A stretch of DNA of 64,000 nt, from assembly GCA_023213315.1 (NCBI GenBank), contig JAKCPI010010626.1:62001-126000 (forward strand), read 5' to 3'. The translations under genes and the position numbers were made by a program. This DNA is from Euborellia annulipes (lineage: Eukaryota; Arthropoda; Insecta; Dermaptera; Anisolabididae). Below, one piece after another: positions 1-10,248 of this stretch (the first letter of the stretch is position 1; every line of letters starts with the position of its first letter). Below the pieces are notes generated by a model. That model saw only the letters and a list, made by a program, of their open reading frames with translations, searched no databases and was not told the origin of the DNA.

Positions 1-85
1 TTTTAGTTTGAGCTTGAGAAAATATGAGTCTTTTGATTATTTCGCCATATGACGATTCGTACAGTCTTAAGGTCTCATAAATACA

Positions 86-920
86 TACTTTCTCGAAAGT
101 AGTGTTCTGTGCTTGTCACACCAGATTTTTGTGTGGACATATGTTTAGTTTCCGCCGATATATTAAAATTCAAGATGTAAATTTTTTTTTTTTTTTTTAA
201 CATTCACACTTTTTTTCTCATTCTCACTCAGATTCACACAGTCTTTTCGGCAACTTAGGCCATTTAAGACTTTTACGATATCCGTTATAGAGATTAATAT
301 ACATATATGGGGTCCAGGCATTGGTATCCAATTGGCTTAAATAAAATCATCTGACTACCTGGGGTCCGAACCCGCGACGTTTGGTATACGAGGTTAGCAC
401 GCTAACCTCTACACCAAGCCCCGAGGGCATGTAAAATTTATAAACATGGGAAAATATTTATATTGTTACCATGACAATCATTTCTCCTATCTCTCCTATG
501 AAGTACAAGAGTAAAGTGTGCTTCAAACAATTTTGAGGGCAAAATGAGAATATACATTTTAAAGAGCATCTAAAAAATAATTGATTTTTGAATTTTAATC
601 AAAATCGATATAGCCAATTTTGAAAAAAACTGAAAAAGTATATCAGTAAAGTACTAGTATTTTTTGGCTGATTTTGTTTAAAAGCTTATTTTCCCACCCC
701 AGGAGGATGTCTAACTTAAATATAAAATTTCAGCATCATAGCTCAATTCCTTCATGCTTAAAATTGAACACAGACAGACAGAACATGTCGCGAAAATCAC
801 TTTTTTGGATCCAGGGGACCTCAAAACGTGTATATCCATCAAAATCTCGACATCGAATTTTTGACATTAATCCAATACTTTCTCTATATATTAACATATA
901 TAGAGGTAAAAGAATAAAAA
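86..920 (-). repeat. Repeat family F1, copy a, interrupted by a SINE
   Basis: This interspersed repeat recurs about ten times in the window (see the full copy at 18465-19148). I set its forward orientation as the ACTTTCTCTTACC end first and the hairpin end last, so this copy is reversed. The left end keeps only half of the terminal hairpin (CTTGTCACACCAGATT). A tRNA-SINE is inserted at 182-428. The right end is the TACTTTCTC...TAGAGG end with its short imperfect hairpin. Open frames in it are shared by other copies only because the copies are similar; I see no protein family. The mobilisation mechanism is unknown. Confidence 0.75.
182..428 (-). mobile_element. tRNA-derived SINE-1, full copy
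   Basis: On the minus strand this begins with a tRNA-like head (GCCCTCGGGGCTTGG). It contains a B-box-like GGTTCGGACCCC, followed by a body with AAATGGCCTAAGTTGCCGAA, a CACA/GTGTGA-rich segment and an A tail (plus-strand T run at 182-198). The flanking TSD is ATGTAAA at 175-181 and 429-435. It splits an F1 copy, so it is younger than that copy. Such elements are transcribed by RNA polymerase III and mobilised by a LINE. Confidence 0.85.
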
Positions 921-1556
921 TATTTAATTAAAACAATGCTTATTTTTCTTTTCAAGAAACTCCTATTAAATGCCTAATTATAAAGATAATAATTTATAGT
1001 AGTCTTTTTAATTTCGAACTTAAAATTTTGACAAAGAATGAAAACTATAGTATCAAGGTAAATGGGACCTTAGAAGGCTTGCTAATTAGAATAGTCAGAC
1101 TTTAAGCGAATGCACTTTATCGGTTTATTTACTCTCCTTTGTGGATTTTCAAGGAATTAAGTATCCATCAGTGACCCCGGGCCTCTTTGAAATTTCCTGA
1201 GGCATTAAGCTTGCACTAAATCAGTAAACTCTAATTACTCTTTGAGGATTAACGAGAGGAGCTGCATTCTTTCCCTTTATGAAAAAGGAGAAGGCGATTA
1301 CTCCACTTACAGAATCTCAATCCGTTTTTAACTCCATTCTACTAATGTTTGTCCGTAGATTAAGATAAAGTGCTATAATTATTTATATTGATTGTGTTAC
1401 TTATCTAAATATAAGACAAAAATATGGATAAGATAAATTTGTTTTAATTTGATTTGGCGCTCGAAACGTCGACAGAAAAAATTGTTTTTTATTCTTTCCT
1501 TTGGCTGACTCCACTCCAATATTAATTGTTAACACTCACAGCCAATACAGCAAAAA

Positions 1557-2235
1557 AAAATCTGGTGTGACTGGTCGCACAGCACACAACTTTCTCTTAC
1601 CTTCGGTAATCGAAAGTTGTGAACTGTGCTTGTCACACCAGATTTTTTGTTTTAAGATATATTTAGTTACCGACAGTAGGGTACATTTGAATTCAAGATG
1701 TAAAATTTATAAGTTTGGGAAAATATTTATATTTTGTTACCATAGCAACCATAGGAGAAATTCCTATCTTTCCTATGAAGAACAAGAGTAAAGTGGTCTT
1801 CAGAAGATTTCAATGACAAAATGAGAATATACATTTTATTGAGAATCTAAAAAATAATTGATTTTTGAATTTAAAAAAAAATCGTTGGAGCAAATTTTGA
1901 GAAAATAGAAAAAAACTGAAAAAGTGCATCAGCAAAGTACTAGTACTTTTTGGTCGATTTTGTTCAAAAACTTCGTGTCACGTCCCATGGGGGTGCCTAA
2001 CTTAAATATAAAATTTCAACTTCCTAGCTCTTTTCGTTCTTGAGATATTTTGTTCACAGACAGACACACACACACACACACAGACAGACCATGTCGCGAA
2101 AACCACTTTTTGGATTCAGGGGACCTCAAAACGTGAAGATCCATCAAAATCTCGACATCGAATTTTTGACATGAATCCAATACTTTCTCTCTATATATAT
2201 ATTACATATATACATAGGTAAGAGAAAGTAAAAAA
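1557..2235 (-). repeat. Repeat family F1, near-complete copy b
   Basis: This reversed F1 copy is about 680 bp. The left end is a long hairpin: AATCTGGTGTGACTGG pairs with CTTGTCACACCAGATT, and its inner part is ACTTTCTCTTACC-TTCGG-TAATCGAAAGT. The right end is AATACTTTCTCTC with AGGTAAGAGAAAGTA, another small hairpin. A CA/CAGA microsatellite at about 2052-2090 is internal and varies between copies. There is no terminal inverted repeat between the two ends and no convincing TSD; both ends abut A or T runs. Confidence 0.75.
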
Positions 2236-2526
2236 GTTTTAATTGGAATTTTTTTTTTTTTTTTTGTCTCGGTAAGAGCGGCAGGGGGGTGTAGACCCCT
2301 CTCTCTTATTATTAAAATAATTATAAATATTTATTTGACCAAATAGGCTACAAAACATTCATTAAAAGGAAGACAGAAAAAATATTAATTAAATCAACAT
2401 AATAAATTCTCTTTTCTCATTTTTTTATAAATGTTATAATTATTTTTCAAATTACATTTATATAAAAATTATTTTTAATAAAAGGTATTAAAAAATATAT
2501 ATAATTGGAATGGTTTAATTAATGAT

Positions 2527-2650
2527 TTTTTACTTTCTCTTAATTATAGTACAGTATTGGATTCATGTCAAAAAATTCGATGTCAAGATTTTGATGGAAA
2601 TACAAGTTGTGAGGTCCCCTGTGTCTAAAAAAGTGTGTTCCGCAAAATGA
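2527..2650 (+). repeat. Repeat family F1, fragment d
   Basis: Forward fragment with only the TACTTTCTCTTA end and the adjacent conserved segment (ATTCATGTCAAAAA, GATTTTGATGG, GAGGTCCCC). The rest of the element is missing. Confidence 0.6.
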
Positions 2651-2691
2651 TCAGTTTTCTTATGTTTCTCAATCTAGTGTGTCTGAATATG

Positions 2692-2782
2692 ATTTTTTTT
2701 TATTAAGGTCTTTTTGGGCATCTGAAGCCATTTAGACCCCGTTCATATTTATTTCAATTGATTGGTAATGATTTTAATTTAA
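2692..2782 (-). mobile_element. SINE-2 3' fragment
   Basis: The 3' part of the second tRNA-SINE family on the minus strand: a T run, then AAGGTCTTTTTGGGCATCTGAAGCCATTTAGACCCC, given here as its two halves AAGGTCTTTTTGGGC and ATCTGAAGCCATTTAGAC. It matches the tails at 14246 and 36794. The tRNA head is absent. Confidence 0.55.
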
Positions 2783-3018
2783 AGTGCATCTTTATACTGT
2801 ATTTAAATTTTTTATTTCATTTTATTATACCTAACTCAACAGTCTATGGTTTATAGGAGATTTTAGAACTTAAATTCTAATTAACTCCAAACAACCTGAA
2901 TGTGGTCTTGTTCAATATTTATCCCCAACCCCCTTCCCTTCAATTGGTTCTTTTTATTTCACTTATTTATTTATTAAATATTATTATATAGAGATTAGTC
3001 TATTATACTATTAGTCTA

Positions 3019-3265
3019 TTATTCTTCCTTTGTCCCCATGACCTCCCGTGATTGGAACATGCTCCCTGCGTCTATCTTCCCCAAAACCTACAATCTTTAG
3101 ACTTTCAAGTCTAACCTCAACAGGCATCTTCTCAGTTCCCGCAGTTGAGTTTCCCCTTTATGCTTCTCCTTTTGTTTTTATTTTCTTCCTGGCTGCATGT
3201 GACTATTGGTCATTATAGGTCTTCGGACCTTATGCACCCATTCCAAAAAAAAAAAAAAAAAAAAA
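3019..3265 (+). pseudogene. LINE 3' end: reverse-transcriptase C-terminus, 3'UTR, poly(A)
   Basis: Frame 3025-3147 reads as a typical C-terminus of a non-LTR reverse transcriptase (RDWNMLPASIFPKTYNL, a stop codon, then TFKSNLNRHLL). The stop after YNL breaks the frame, so the copy is dead. The 3'UTR contains ATAGGTCTTCGGACC and TATGCACCCATTCC, followed by about 20 A. The same 3' end appears in reverse at 55166-55213, so this is a real family. The protein pattern resembles the Jockey/CR1 group; I cannot assign the clade more precisely. Confidence 0.75.
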
Positions 3266-4308
3266 TACAGCTTAACTGTATTGATTGGCTCCCCCCACCC
3301 CCTGCAGGTACAATAATGTTGCCCTCATTAGAAAGTTTGCTCTAATTTTAAATTTTTATAATTTTTTTAAGGAGTGGCAAATACTCAAGAATAATACCCC
3401 AGAAAAAAAAATTCACTGCTAAACAGTGTTATTTATGAAACAGTTTTATTAAGATGTTAATGAATTGTAAAATTTATTTTGATGATAATATTGCATTGCG
3501 AAGTCTGCGGGGGTGTTATTTACGCCTTTGCTATTATATTTTTTAAACTTTGTTTTGATTTTTTGACATAAGATTTTGAGGGTAAGAATCTTGCGCATAG
3601 ACCACTAGATTTAAGAAACTTTTAATGTTTTAAAGCTGAGATAAAATATTCAAAATGATAAGAGAACTTTTCAATATTTTTTTTTATATTAATTAAAAGT
3701 AACTAATCAAGTTTAATTTAAACTTGATTTATCGAATCTACGAATTTCATGAGAGAATATGCATTACTGAATGAAGAAGTCAGTGTTAATGAGAAGAGAA
3801 CGAAATACTTTGAACCTAAAACTTCTGAAATAGTGATTCATTAACTATTTCGTATTGTATTCACTAAGCCATCGATTTTATTTCGAACAAATTGCTATTG
3901 AAAATAACGAGACCAAAGTGGGAAAGAGAAAGAGAGCATTTCAATCAATTAATCCAGCGATAATAATTAATAAACAAAATAATAAAGGTTACTTAACTCA
4001 TTTCCAAAATAAACCACAGTTAATCAATAATTGCGGTAAAAAAATATTAAATATATTTATTCTTAATTTAAACAAAAAAAAAAAAAAAGGATTTTTATGG
4101 GCTTTAATGATTTATTATGACGATAATTTATAAAAATATAAAGGGAGATTCGTTAATGAAAATATAATGATAAAAATAATTTATATGTTGGTATAAAGTA
4201 TAATGTTTTAATTAATATAGGAATCGATGATAAAAAATAAAACACAAAATAATAATTTGAAAAATGAAAAATAAGAAAAGAAAATACAATTTATTTTATT
4301 AAACTCTT

Positions 4309-4812
4309 TTTTACTTTCTCTTATCTATATATGTAATATATAGTGAGAAAGTATTACAATCATTTCAAAAATTCATTGCCGAGATTTTAATGGAAACGTT
4401 TGACGCCCCTGAGTCCAAAAAAGTGACTCCGCCAAAATCTCTCTGAACAAAATAACTCATGAATGGAAAAAACAATTTTTATATTTTATTTGGGTACTCC
4501 CTCCTCCCCACCCCCTGGAATGTGAAAAAAACCTTTTAAATAAAATCATCAAAAAGTATTAGTTCTTCTGATGTATTTTGGGTTGTTTTCGATTTTCTTT
4601 AGCGATTTTGATTAATATTCATAATTCACTTATTTGTTAGATATTCTTTAAAATATATATTCTCATATTGCTCTCAAAATTTCGGAAGGATTAACCAGTC
4701 ACACCAGATTAATACATTTTTAATAAACTATCGGTAACTAAATATATCTCGACACAACTTTTGAATATTGAAGGTAAAAGAAACTCGTGTGTTGTGTTCT
4801 GTCACACCAGTA
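4309..4812 (+). repeat. Repeat family F1, diverged copy c
   Basis: Forward F1 copy. It starts with TTACTTTCTCTTATC and its small hairpin. It has the conserved CCCCTGAGTCCAAAAAAGTGA segment (given as CCCCTGAGTCC + AAAAAAGTGA) and ends in a degraded terminal hairpin bounded by AGTCACACCAGATT and TGTCACACCAG. It is shorter and more diverged than the 18465 copy. Confidence 0.65.
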
Positions 4813-4853
4813 ATCTTTATCCAATTTTTTTATATAGAGATTAACTTGAAAAT

Positions 4854-5143
4854 TTATTTTGTAGTAGTTTACTTTTGTGTGTTTCTTTTTCTTAGTATTT
4901 TTCTCTTCTAGTGGTTTCTTCATTTTGACTACTTTGTTGATATGATGTATTTTTGATGGATTTATTTTTCTTGTTTTCATTCTCTATCTTTTATTTTGTA
5001 TTGTTTTATTGTTTTATATTGTATTTTGTATTGTTTTATATTGTATTTTGTACTGTTTTATGTTATATTTTGTACATTTGAAATGTAATGCTTTGGTATG
5101 GCTTCTGGCCGAAAGCCAAATAAAAAAAAAAAAAAAAAAAAAA
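4854..5143 (+). mobile_element. 5'-truncated LINE 3' end with poly(A)
   Basis: This 290-bp insertion has a T-rich 3'UTR with repeated TTGTATTGTTTTAT words. It ends in GGTATGGCTTCTGGCCGAAAG, given here in parts as GGTATGGCTTC and TGGCCGAAAGCC, followed by about 25 A. The 11-bp TSD is AACTTGAAAAT at 4843-4853 and 5144-5154. No coding sequence survives. The GGCTTCTGGCCGAAAGCC ending can fold into a hairpin, as is common for LINE 3' ends. Confidence 0.75.
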
Positions 5144-5269
5144 AACTTGAAAATCTTTTGTCTAATTTGATTTTTGGCGCCATCCTGCTCATGACTATTA
5201 AATAATTGTTAATTTGTTCCATTTTCACTATCTATTGACATTTTAATACCTTCTATAAAATATTTTTGA

Positions 5270-5522
5270 GCCCTCGTGGTTGGTGTAGTTGGTAGCGTGC
5301 TAACCTTCTATACCGAGGGTCGCGGGTTCGGATCCCAGGTAGTCCGTTGATTTTACTTAAGCCATTTGGATACCAAATACACACAGTCTTTTCGTCAACT
5401 CAGGCCATATAAATATACGATAACCGTTGTTATTTATAATATCTATTGGGGGTCCAGGCATTTCTATTCAACAAGACTGTGAGTGTTTTTTTCGCCAATA
5501 AAAAAACACTCACAGTCTTGTT
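5270..5522 (+). mobile_element. SINE-1 head joined to an inverted SINE-1 tail
   Basis: 5270-5378 is a forward tRNA-SINE-1 head: A box TGGTGTAGTTGG at 5281-5292, B box GGTTCGGATCC at 5325-5335, then the AGTCCG...CCATTTGGATACC body. At 5379 the sequence continues as the same family's tail in reverse orientation (CAGTCTTTTCGTCAACTC, GGGTCCAGGCATT). The end (5470-5522) is a 23-bp-arm palindrome around AAGACTGTGAGTG. This is a rearranged copy or two abutting inverted copies. Confidence 0.7.
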
Positions 5523-6212
5523 AAACATATCTATGACTAGTTAAATCCGAATCAAAATCGAGGTATTTTGAATACTATTATCTTATTCAAATATGTAGAT
5601 CTCGAAAAATATTTAACTATTTCTATTTAAGCCATTTGCTATCCAACAATTTTATCTTAACTGGTATTTTGATTGTTTATTGCAATTGTTGTCACTACAG
5701 CTTTTGAATATTAATATCTTCACTATATGTACTGTATAAGTTTATGATTCTGACTTTTTTGCTTTTTTTCTCGGAAGGGCCTAAAAATGAAAATGATAAA
5801 ACCAAATAATTAAAAAGTTTTTTTTTTAATAAATATACATTCTGTATATTAATAAGAAAAAATAATTCCCTTATTTGTTGTCCCATATTTAACCCAGACC
5901 TATCAATCTCGAAAACTCAGAGCCACCTCTACTTGACTTGAAAGTCAACTCAATTGCAAAATAAAACCTCACTTCATTTATTGATATAATATTTTATTTT
6001 GGTTTTAAAAAATACTCTACTTTCTTTTTTTTTGTTGCTTATATGTGTGCGTGAATCGACACACACACAAAAAAAAAGTCTAAAGGGAATCGATTTCTAA
6101 AAAGGACTGAAGGGGTTTAAAGTTTTACCTTAATTGAAAACCAGTGGCGTAAATAGACCTTTTATCTGGTGTGAGTGATGTGAGTGAGAGAGAAAGAGAG
6201 AGATTGACTGAC
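5523..6212. other. AT-rich intron-like DNA 3' of the LAR exon
   Basis: Apart from short A and T runs and a CACACA tract near 6060, I see no gene or recognisable repeat. On the minus strand it lies downstream of the exon donor and should be intron. The next exon of the family is not visible in 1-6212. Confidence 0.5.
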
Positions 6213-6370
6213 CTGGACCAGATATCTGGACTGGGTGCTCGAGACACGTTTTCCGTTCTTACGCCACTGGAGACTTGGTGGTGGATCTCCACGTGCCGCG
6301 CAGTAGAAAGCAGCGATGCCACCCGCCTTCACCTGCTGATCCCGGGGCCGTAAAGTGATCTCGGGGGGAT
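6213..6370 (-). CDS. Lar: LAR-type receptor tyrosine phosphatase, exon for the start of Ig domain 1
   Basis: This single internal exon of 158 nt is read on the minus strand. The acceptor is TTTTTTTGTTCACAG and the donor is CCAG|GTCAGT. It starts in phase 1: AT completes a codon whose first base comes from the previous exon. It ends in phase 0 after 52 full codons. The peptide starts PPEITLRPRD and contains FYCAARGDPPP, then LQWRKNGKRVS and TQSRYLVQ. It includes the first Ig cysteine (Y-C) and the conserved tryptophan of the domain. LAR-family proteins are axonal and synaptic cell-adhesion phosphatases with three N-terminal Ig domains, fibronectin repeats and tandem phosphatase domains; this segment follows the signal peptide in insect LAR. 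The exon is markedly GC-richer than its surroundings. Neither the upstream signal-peptide exon nor the next exon is certain in the window. The family call is strong; LAR versus another type IIa paralogue is an inference. Confidence 0.9.
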
Positions 6371-7131
6371 CTGTGAACAAAAAAAAAATACGACCAACTT
6401 TAGATGTATGTCACCAAGCCACATGCCAAACATCGACAACACCTTAATTATCAGACACGGAAAATAAAAGAAAAATTATTAATTATAATTTATTTAAAAA
6501 AAAAAAATCAGTTTTGATTATTTTATTAAAAAAATTAAGATTTACATTTTTATTTCCCTTGTATATAGTAAAATATTAAGTTAATTTTTAATGAAGCTTT
6601 AAAAAATTCATAAAACTCCATGCAATATAAAGTTTTAAGGATGAATATTTTGGATTAGAATATATTCGTATAAACATTTAAGTACGTGATTTGTTAAATT
6701 TAACAAATTGTCAATCCTAAAAAAAAAGAAGAATAAAATGAAAAATAAGCAAGCAAAAAGATATAAGCTCATTATCTTTTTTTTTTTTTTAAACAACCAA
6801 ACCTTTTCCACACCCTTAAATAATAAACCGGCTAAATACAAATATTGGTTTATGTTTATAGTTTTATGAAATAATTAAAACTTCATGAAATGAATTTTAA
6901 CGTCCTCCATTCGAGATTTTAATAGGTAATAAACGAGCATAAATAATTATATATATATATGCACGTAAAAGTTAAGCATTAATTATTATTTTTAAGGAGT
7001 TGTCAAATGTTTAACATTTTAGAAAAATTATTTACTTATATTTATTTATTTTTTTATTTTAAATTAAAAATAAATAAGGTATATCAGCGTCGCGTTAAAG
7101 AGTTTTAATTGACAAGAGAAAAAATAGAGAT
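6371..7131. other. AT-rich intron-like DNA 5' of the LAR exon
   Basis: Beyond the polypyrimidine tract next to the exon acceptor I see only A/T-rich sequence with homopolymer runs. No repeat family could be assigned. Confidence 0.5.
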
Positions 7132-7135
7132 TTAA

Positions 7136-7242
7136 GGTGCGCGTCTCAAAAAACTGTTAGAAGTCGATTCAGTACCGAGTTACTCTAGGCGGCAAGAGAT
7201 GGCGTTAGTTTTTCCCTTAGGAAAACAAGGGATTTATTAAAT
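7136..7242 (-). mobile_element. TTAA-type TIR element, one end only
   Basis: It begins GGTGCGCGTCTC right after TTAA (7132-7135). It matches the reversed right end of the complete element at 30706-31103, sharing GAGTTACTC, GGCGGCAAGAGATGGCG and GGGATTT. The other end is missing. Confidence 0.6.
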
Positions 7243-7465
7243 TCATTACTATACACTTTCCCATACAAATAAAATATGCTTTTAAATGCTTATTAATAAT
7301 TTATGAACATCGGAGAGTTTGGATAACCTGTCACTGTCTTTAATCACTCAATCGCAAATTTCAAATTATACAGACAATTTCATTGTTTAAATCATGAATT
7401 ATCAAGCAAGTTACGTCCCATGTTGAACTGCAACTTTTAAAAGGTCTCTTTTATTGACTCTCTAA

Positions 7466-8065
7466 CAGGTCTATTCTCTAAAAAAACAGACGTTAAAATT
7501 TAAAATAAACAAATGGGTGTTAAAAAGTAATGTATGGGTCGTTTTGATAACTTACCTACCCCAACATTAAAATAGCCTCCCTATGGGGAAATACATGGTG
7601 TTTGTCCTTCAGCTATTTTAATGCTGAAGGACAAACACCATGTATTTCCCCATAGGGAGGCTATTTTAATGTTGGGGTAGGTAAGTTATCAAAACGACCC
7701 ATTGATAAAAAAATCAGCGTTAAAAAAATGCTATTTAAAATCACTTCCTTGCCTCAAATAGCTATTCTGTAAACAAAAATTTAAAACCAAAGCTCTAACA
7801 TTTAGTAAATAGTGTTAAAAATTAATGCCATATCTAAGGGGTGCCTTTAATATTTTAACGTCGTGTTTAAAATAAAAATGGCGTCCTTAACCTAAAAAGT
7901 AAGGTTATGATTTTGATAGCTTTGAAATAAAAACAACATGTTAACGTTGCTGTTAAAACTTTGTTTAGAGAATAGCATTTTTTAACGCTGATTCTTTTTA
8001 CCTTATTTTATAACACCCATTTGTTTATTTTAAATTTTAACGTCTGTTTTTAGAGAATAGACCTG
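7466..8065. mobile_element. Harbinger-like MITE with nested perfect palindrome
   Basis: This 600-bp element has TIRs of about 60 bp (CAGGTCTATTCTCTAAAAA and its complement) and a TSD of TAA at 7463-7465 and 8066-8068. A TWA-type TSD is typical of the PIF/Harbinger superfamily. Subterminal inverted segments (AATCAGCGTTAAAAAAATGC near 7710 and its complement near 7975) extend the TIR on both sides of the palindrome at 7534-7702. There is no transposase. Confidence 0.75.
7534..7702. repeat. Perfect inverted repeat, 80-bp arms, 9-nt loop
   Basis: The left arm (7534-7613) and right arm (7623-7702) are exact reverse complements over 80 bp, separated by TATTTTAAT. The arms begin ATGGGTCGTTTTGATAAC. 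The palindrome lies inside the left long TIR of the surrounding MITE. The absence of mismatches means it formed or was corrected recently. Confidence 0.95.
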
Positions 8066-8068
8066 TAA

Positions 8069-8697
8069 GAAAGTCATTTATTCTCTATAATAAGTTCAAA
8101 ATTCAATTTTTACGTTTTTTAAAGAAAAATGTTTAAATAAAAATTTAGTCTTTCTCTAAAAAGATGTGATGTATTAATCAGAATTAATCTCTAAATAATT
8201 TGTGGCGACAGATTATATCAAAAGACACGATGTCAAAGACAGATTTTTTTATAATAACACTTTCTGTTTTAATGAATTTTATATCCACGGGGATGATTTC
8301 CATTGAGAAGGAAAACGTCACTATTTTATATTTAAAGAAAAAAAAATGCCCCTTTGAAATCTTTTAATCATCTCCATCCCCTCTGTTAGTCATCCTATTC
8401 AATTATCCACTTTGATGAAGTATATTTGGTTGCCTAACTAAATGATTGAAGGCAGCGCACATTTTTATTCACAATTAAAATATTAAAATTTATTCTTTCA
8501 TTTTTTTCCTTTGTTCGTCATAGGTAAAAAAAAAATACTAAAACAAGGATTATATTCTTTTAAACGCGACTCTGATAAATCCTTTAAATAAAATAAAAAA
8601 TAAAATACCCTACTGGGATAAATAAAAAAAAAAAATTTTCTTTAATTCACAATTTATCATTAATGGAATAAAATAAAAAATAACTTATCTTAGAAAA
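8069..8697. other. AT-rich DNA without recognisable feature
   Basis: I see no gene, RNA or repeat family here; homopolymer A and T runs only. Confidence 0.4.
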
Positions 8698-8747
8698 TGG
8701 CAGATTCGGTCATAATAAAAACCTTCATATGATATTCCATCAGAGGA

Positions 8748-8782
8748 GACGTTTCGAGATAACTTTATTATCTCATCTTCAG
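8748..8782 (-). ncRNA. Hammerhead ribozyme-like motif
   Basis: Minus strand: CTGAAGA, then T, helix II GAGATAA/TTATCTC (7 perfect pairs, loop TAAAG), then GAAACGTC. This satisfies CUGANGA...GAAA...NUH. Helix III is only AC/GU with no loop, as in dimer-acting short hammerheads. There is one extra U between CUGANGA and helix II. The immediate helix I flanks pair poorly (GAA against TCC), so activity of the monomer is doubtful. Confidence 0.6.
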
Positions 8783-8957
8783 TTCTTAATTAAAAATTTA
8801 TATAAGGGTATTAAGAGTGCACAATATATGTTTATCTAAATTACTTTTATAATAAATACATTTTAGAAGGGACTATCACTATTATATTAAAAGATATAGG
8901 CCTACTATCTTTATTTTCTTATGATAACATAAATTTTTTTCATTATAAAAAAATGTA

Positions 8958-9162
8958 CAGTGAGGGACAATATTAAGTCCCACCCATGCGTTTTCTACTT
9001 GTGATTATTTCATTGTTTTTAAAAAAATATTATATATTTTTTAATGGAAACTTTCATGGTTTAAACCTAGAAAATTTCCAATAAAGATTTTCATTTTCTT
9101 TTATAAAAACAATGAAATAATCATGAAAACGCATGGGTGGGACTTAATATTGTCTCTCACTG
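8958..9162. mobile_element. Mariner-like MITE, copy 1
   Basis: The TIR is CAGTGAGGGACAATATTAAG, followed by TCCCACCCATGCG, and the 205-bp element is almost entirely palindromic. It is flanked by TA (8956-8957 and 9163-9164). Other copies are at 39157 and 53212, and the same tips are at 11187. There is no transposase. The TA TSD fits the Tc1/mariner superfamily. Confidence 0.85.
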
Positions 9163-9207
9163 TACATAAACTCTCTGATTACCTTAATTCAAATTTTCGA
9201 TTAAGAA

Positions 9208-9239
9208 CTGATGATGTAATAAAATTTTTTCAAAACGTC
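9208..9239 (+). ncRNA. Degenerate hammerhead-like motif (inverted partner)
   Basis: CTGATGA at 9208-9214, an A/T-rich middle without a good helix II, then AAAACGTC in place of GAAACGTC. It is recognisable mainly as the inverted partner of 8748-8782. Confidence 0.35.
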
Positions 9240-9275
9240 TCCGAGATGAAAAAAATATTTTGACTGAACCTTCAT

Positions 9276-10248
9276 TTTCACAAGAACAAGCTTATTAATT
9301 AAATTAATTTGCAATTAAACAAGAAATTTAATAATTTTTCAACATTTTTTTCTTTTTAAATTTTAAGACCAAACTTATAAAAACTCATATAAAATTTATT
9401 CATTTTATTATGTTACGAACTGATCGTAAATTTATGGGTATGACCACTAGCTCCCTAAAGTATAATACAAAAAGTTCCTTATATAAAAATTTAATATTTT
9501 TTTTTCCTTTTTTTAATAGTAAAATTAAATAGTCTCTTTCTAAAAAAAATGACTTTTTATTAAACTCTTACATCAAGAGGCAGGAAAAAGAGAAATTGAC
9601 AAAGCAATTTGATTTCTTTAAAGCTTTATATTATTATATAAAGCAGCGGGCTTTCTTTAATAAATTATATTATTATTTATTTATATTCTATCCGAAAAAA
9701 GTGGTTCTTAACCCTCAGCTTATTTATATAGGCATCCTTTTAAGAGTATTAAAAAAAGAAAGAAGAAATGAAATCAAGCACAAATATTATATAAACAAGG
9801 ATTCCAAAACAGTTTAGATTACAAAAGTTGATTATAATTGGAAAAAAAAAATAACGAAAAGAAAATATGACTGGAGTTCTATTTCACAAACTTTATAAGC
9901 TTTTTTAAGTGTCGCCGCTTTCATCTGACAAGTCTAAAATATATATATATCACGAAAAAGATTATATTTTCTTCTTTCTTTTTACTTTCTATATTTCATA
10001 AGAGTATAATCAATTTAAGCCTAAGGTAAAAAAAAAAAGGGAATGAATAATTCGAAAAATTCTAAAAAAAAATTCTAATTTAATATCAAAATTATATTAA
10101 TATTGATCGTGATTTTTTATTCAAAAAAAATAGTCTATTCTCCATTAAAAGTTATAAAAAAAGAAAAATGAATTGAAAATATATAAAAAAAAGGATCCTG
10201 TTTGCTGAAGACTGTGAAAAAATTTCATTTCTTTCCCGACACTGTCGT
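9276..10248. other. AT-rich DNA without recognisable feature
   Basis: Very A/T-rich stretch. The 73-codon open frame at 9596-9817 is Lys/Tyr/Phe/Ile-rich and typical of chance frames in such DNA. No repeat family was assigned. Confidence 0.4.

Larger units (their letters stand above)
8698..9275. mobile_element. Hammerhead-bearing palindromic element (Penelope-like?), disrupted by a MITE
   Basis: Two inverted hammerhead-like motifs face outwards: minus at 8748-8782 and a degenerate plus copy at 9208-9239. They share flanks (TTAAGAACTGA on each strand). A mariner-type MITE sits between them. There is no coding capacity. Penelope-like elements are known to carry hammerhead ribozymes in their terminal repeats; that link is an inference here. 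Confidence 0.5.

Noticed and set aside
674..931. 85-codon frame shared (with changes) by the F1 copies at 18478-18756 and 61652-61843
   Set aside because: The shared peptide only mirrors nucleotide similarity of the repeat. The frame runs through a length-variable microsatellite, has different ends in each copy and matches no protein family I know.
1455..1475. CTCGAAACGTCGACAG resembling the 3' half of a hammerhead
   Set aside because: No CUGANGA or helix II upstream; similar isolated GAAACG words (near 25770 on the minus strand and 27260) were also left out.
6171..6353. Plus-strand 60-codon frame over the LAR exon
   Set aside because: Antisense shadow of the minus-strand exon, which has family motifs and splice sites.
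9596..9817. Frames of 60-100 codons in AT-rich stretches such as 9596, 14555, 20346, 20603 and 29879
   Set aside because: Lys/Phe/Tyr/Ile/Asn-rich composition, no domain, no splice or start context; expected by chance in this composition.
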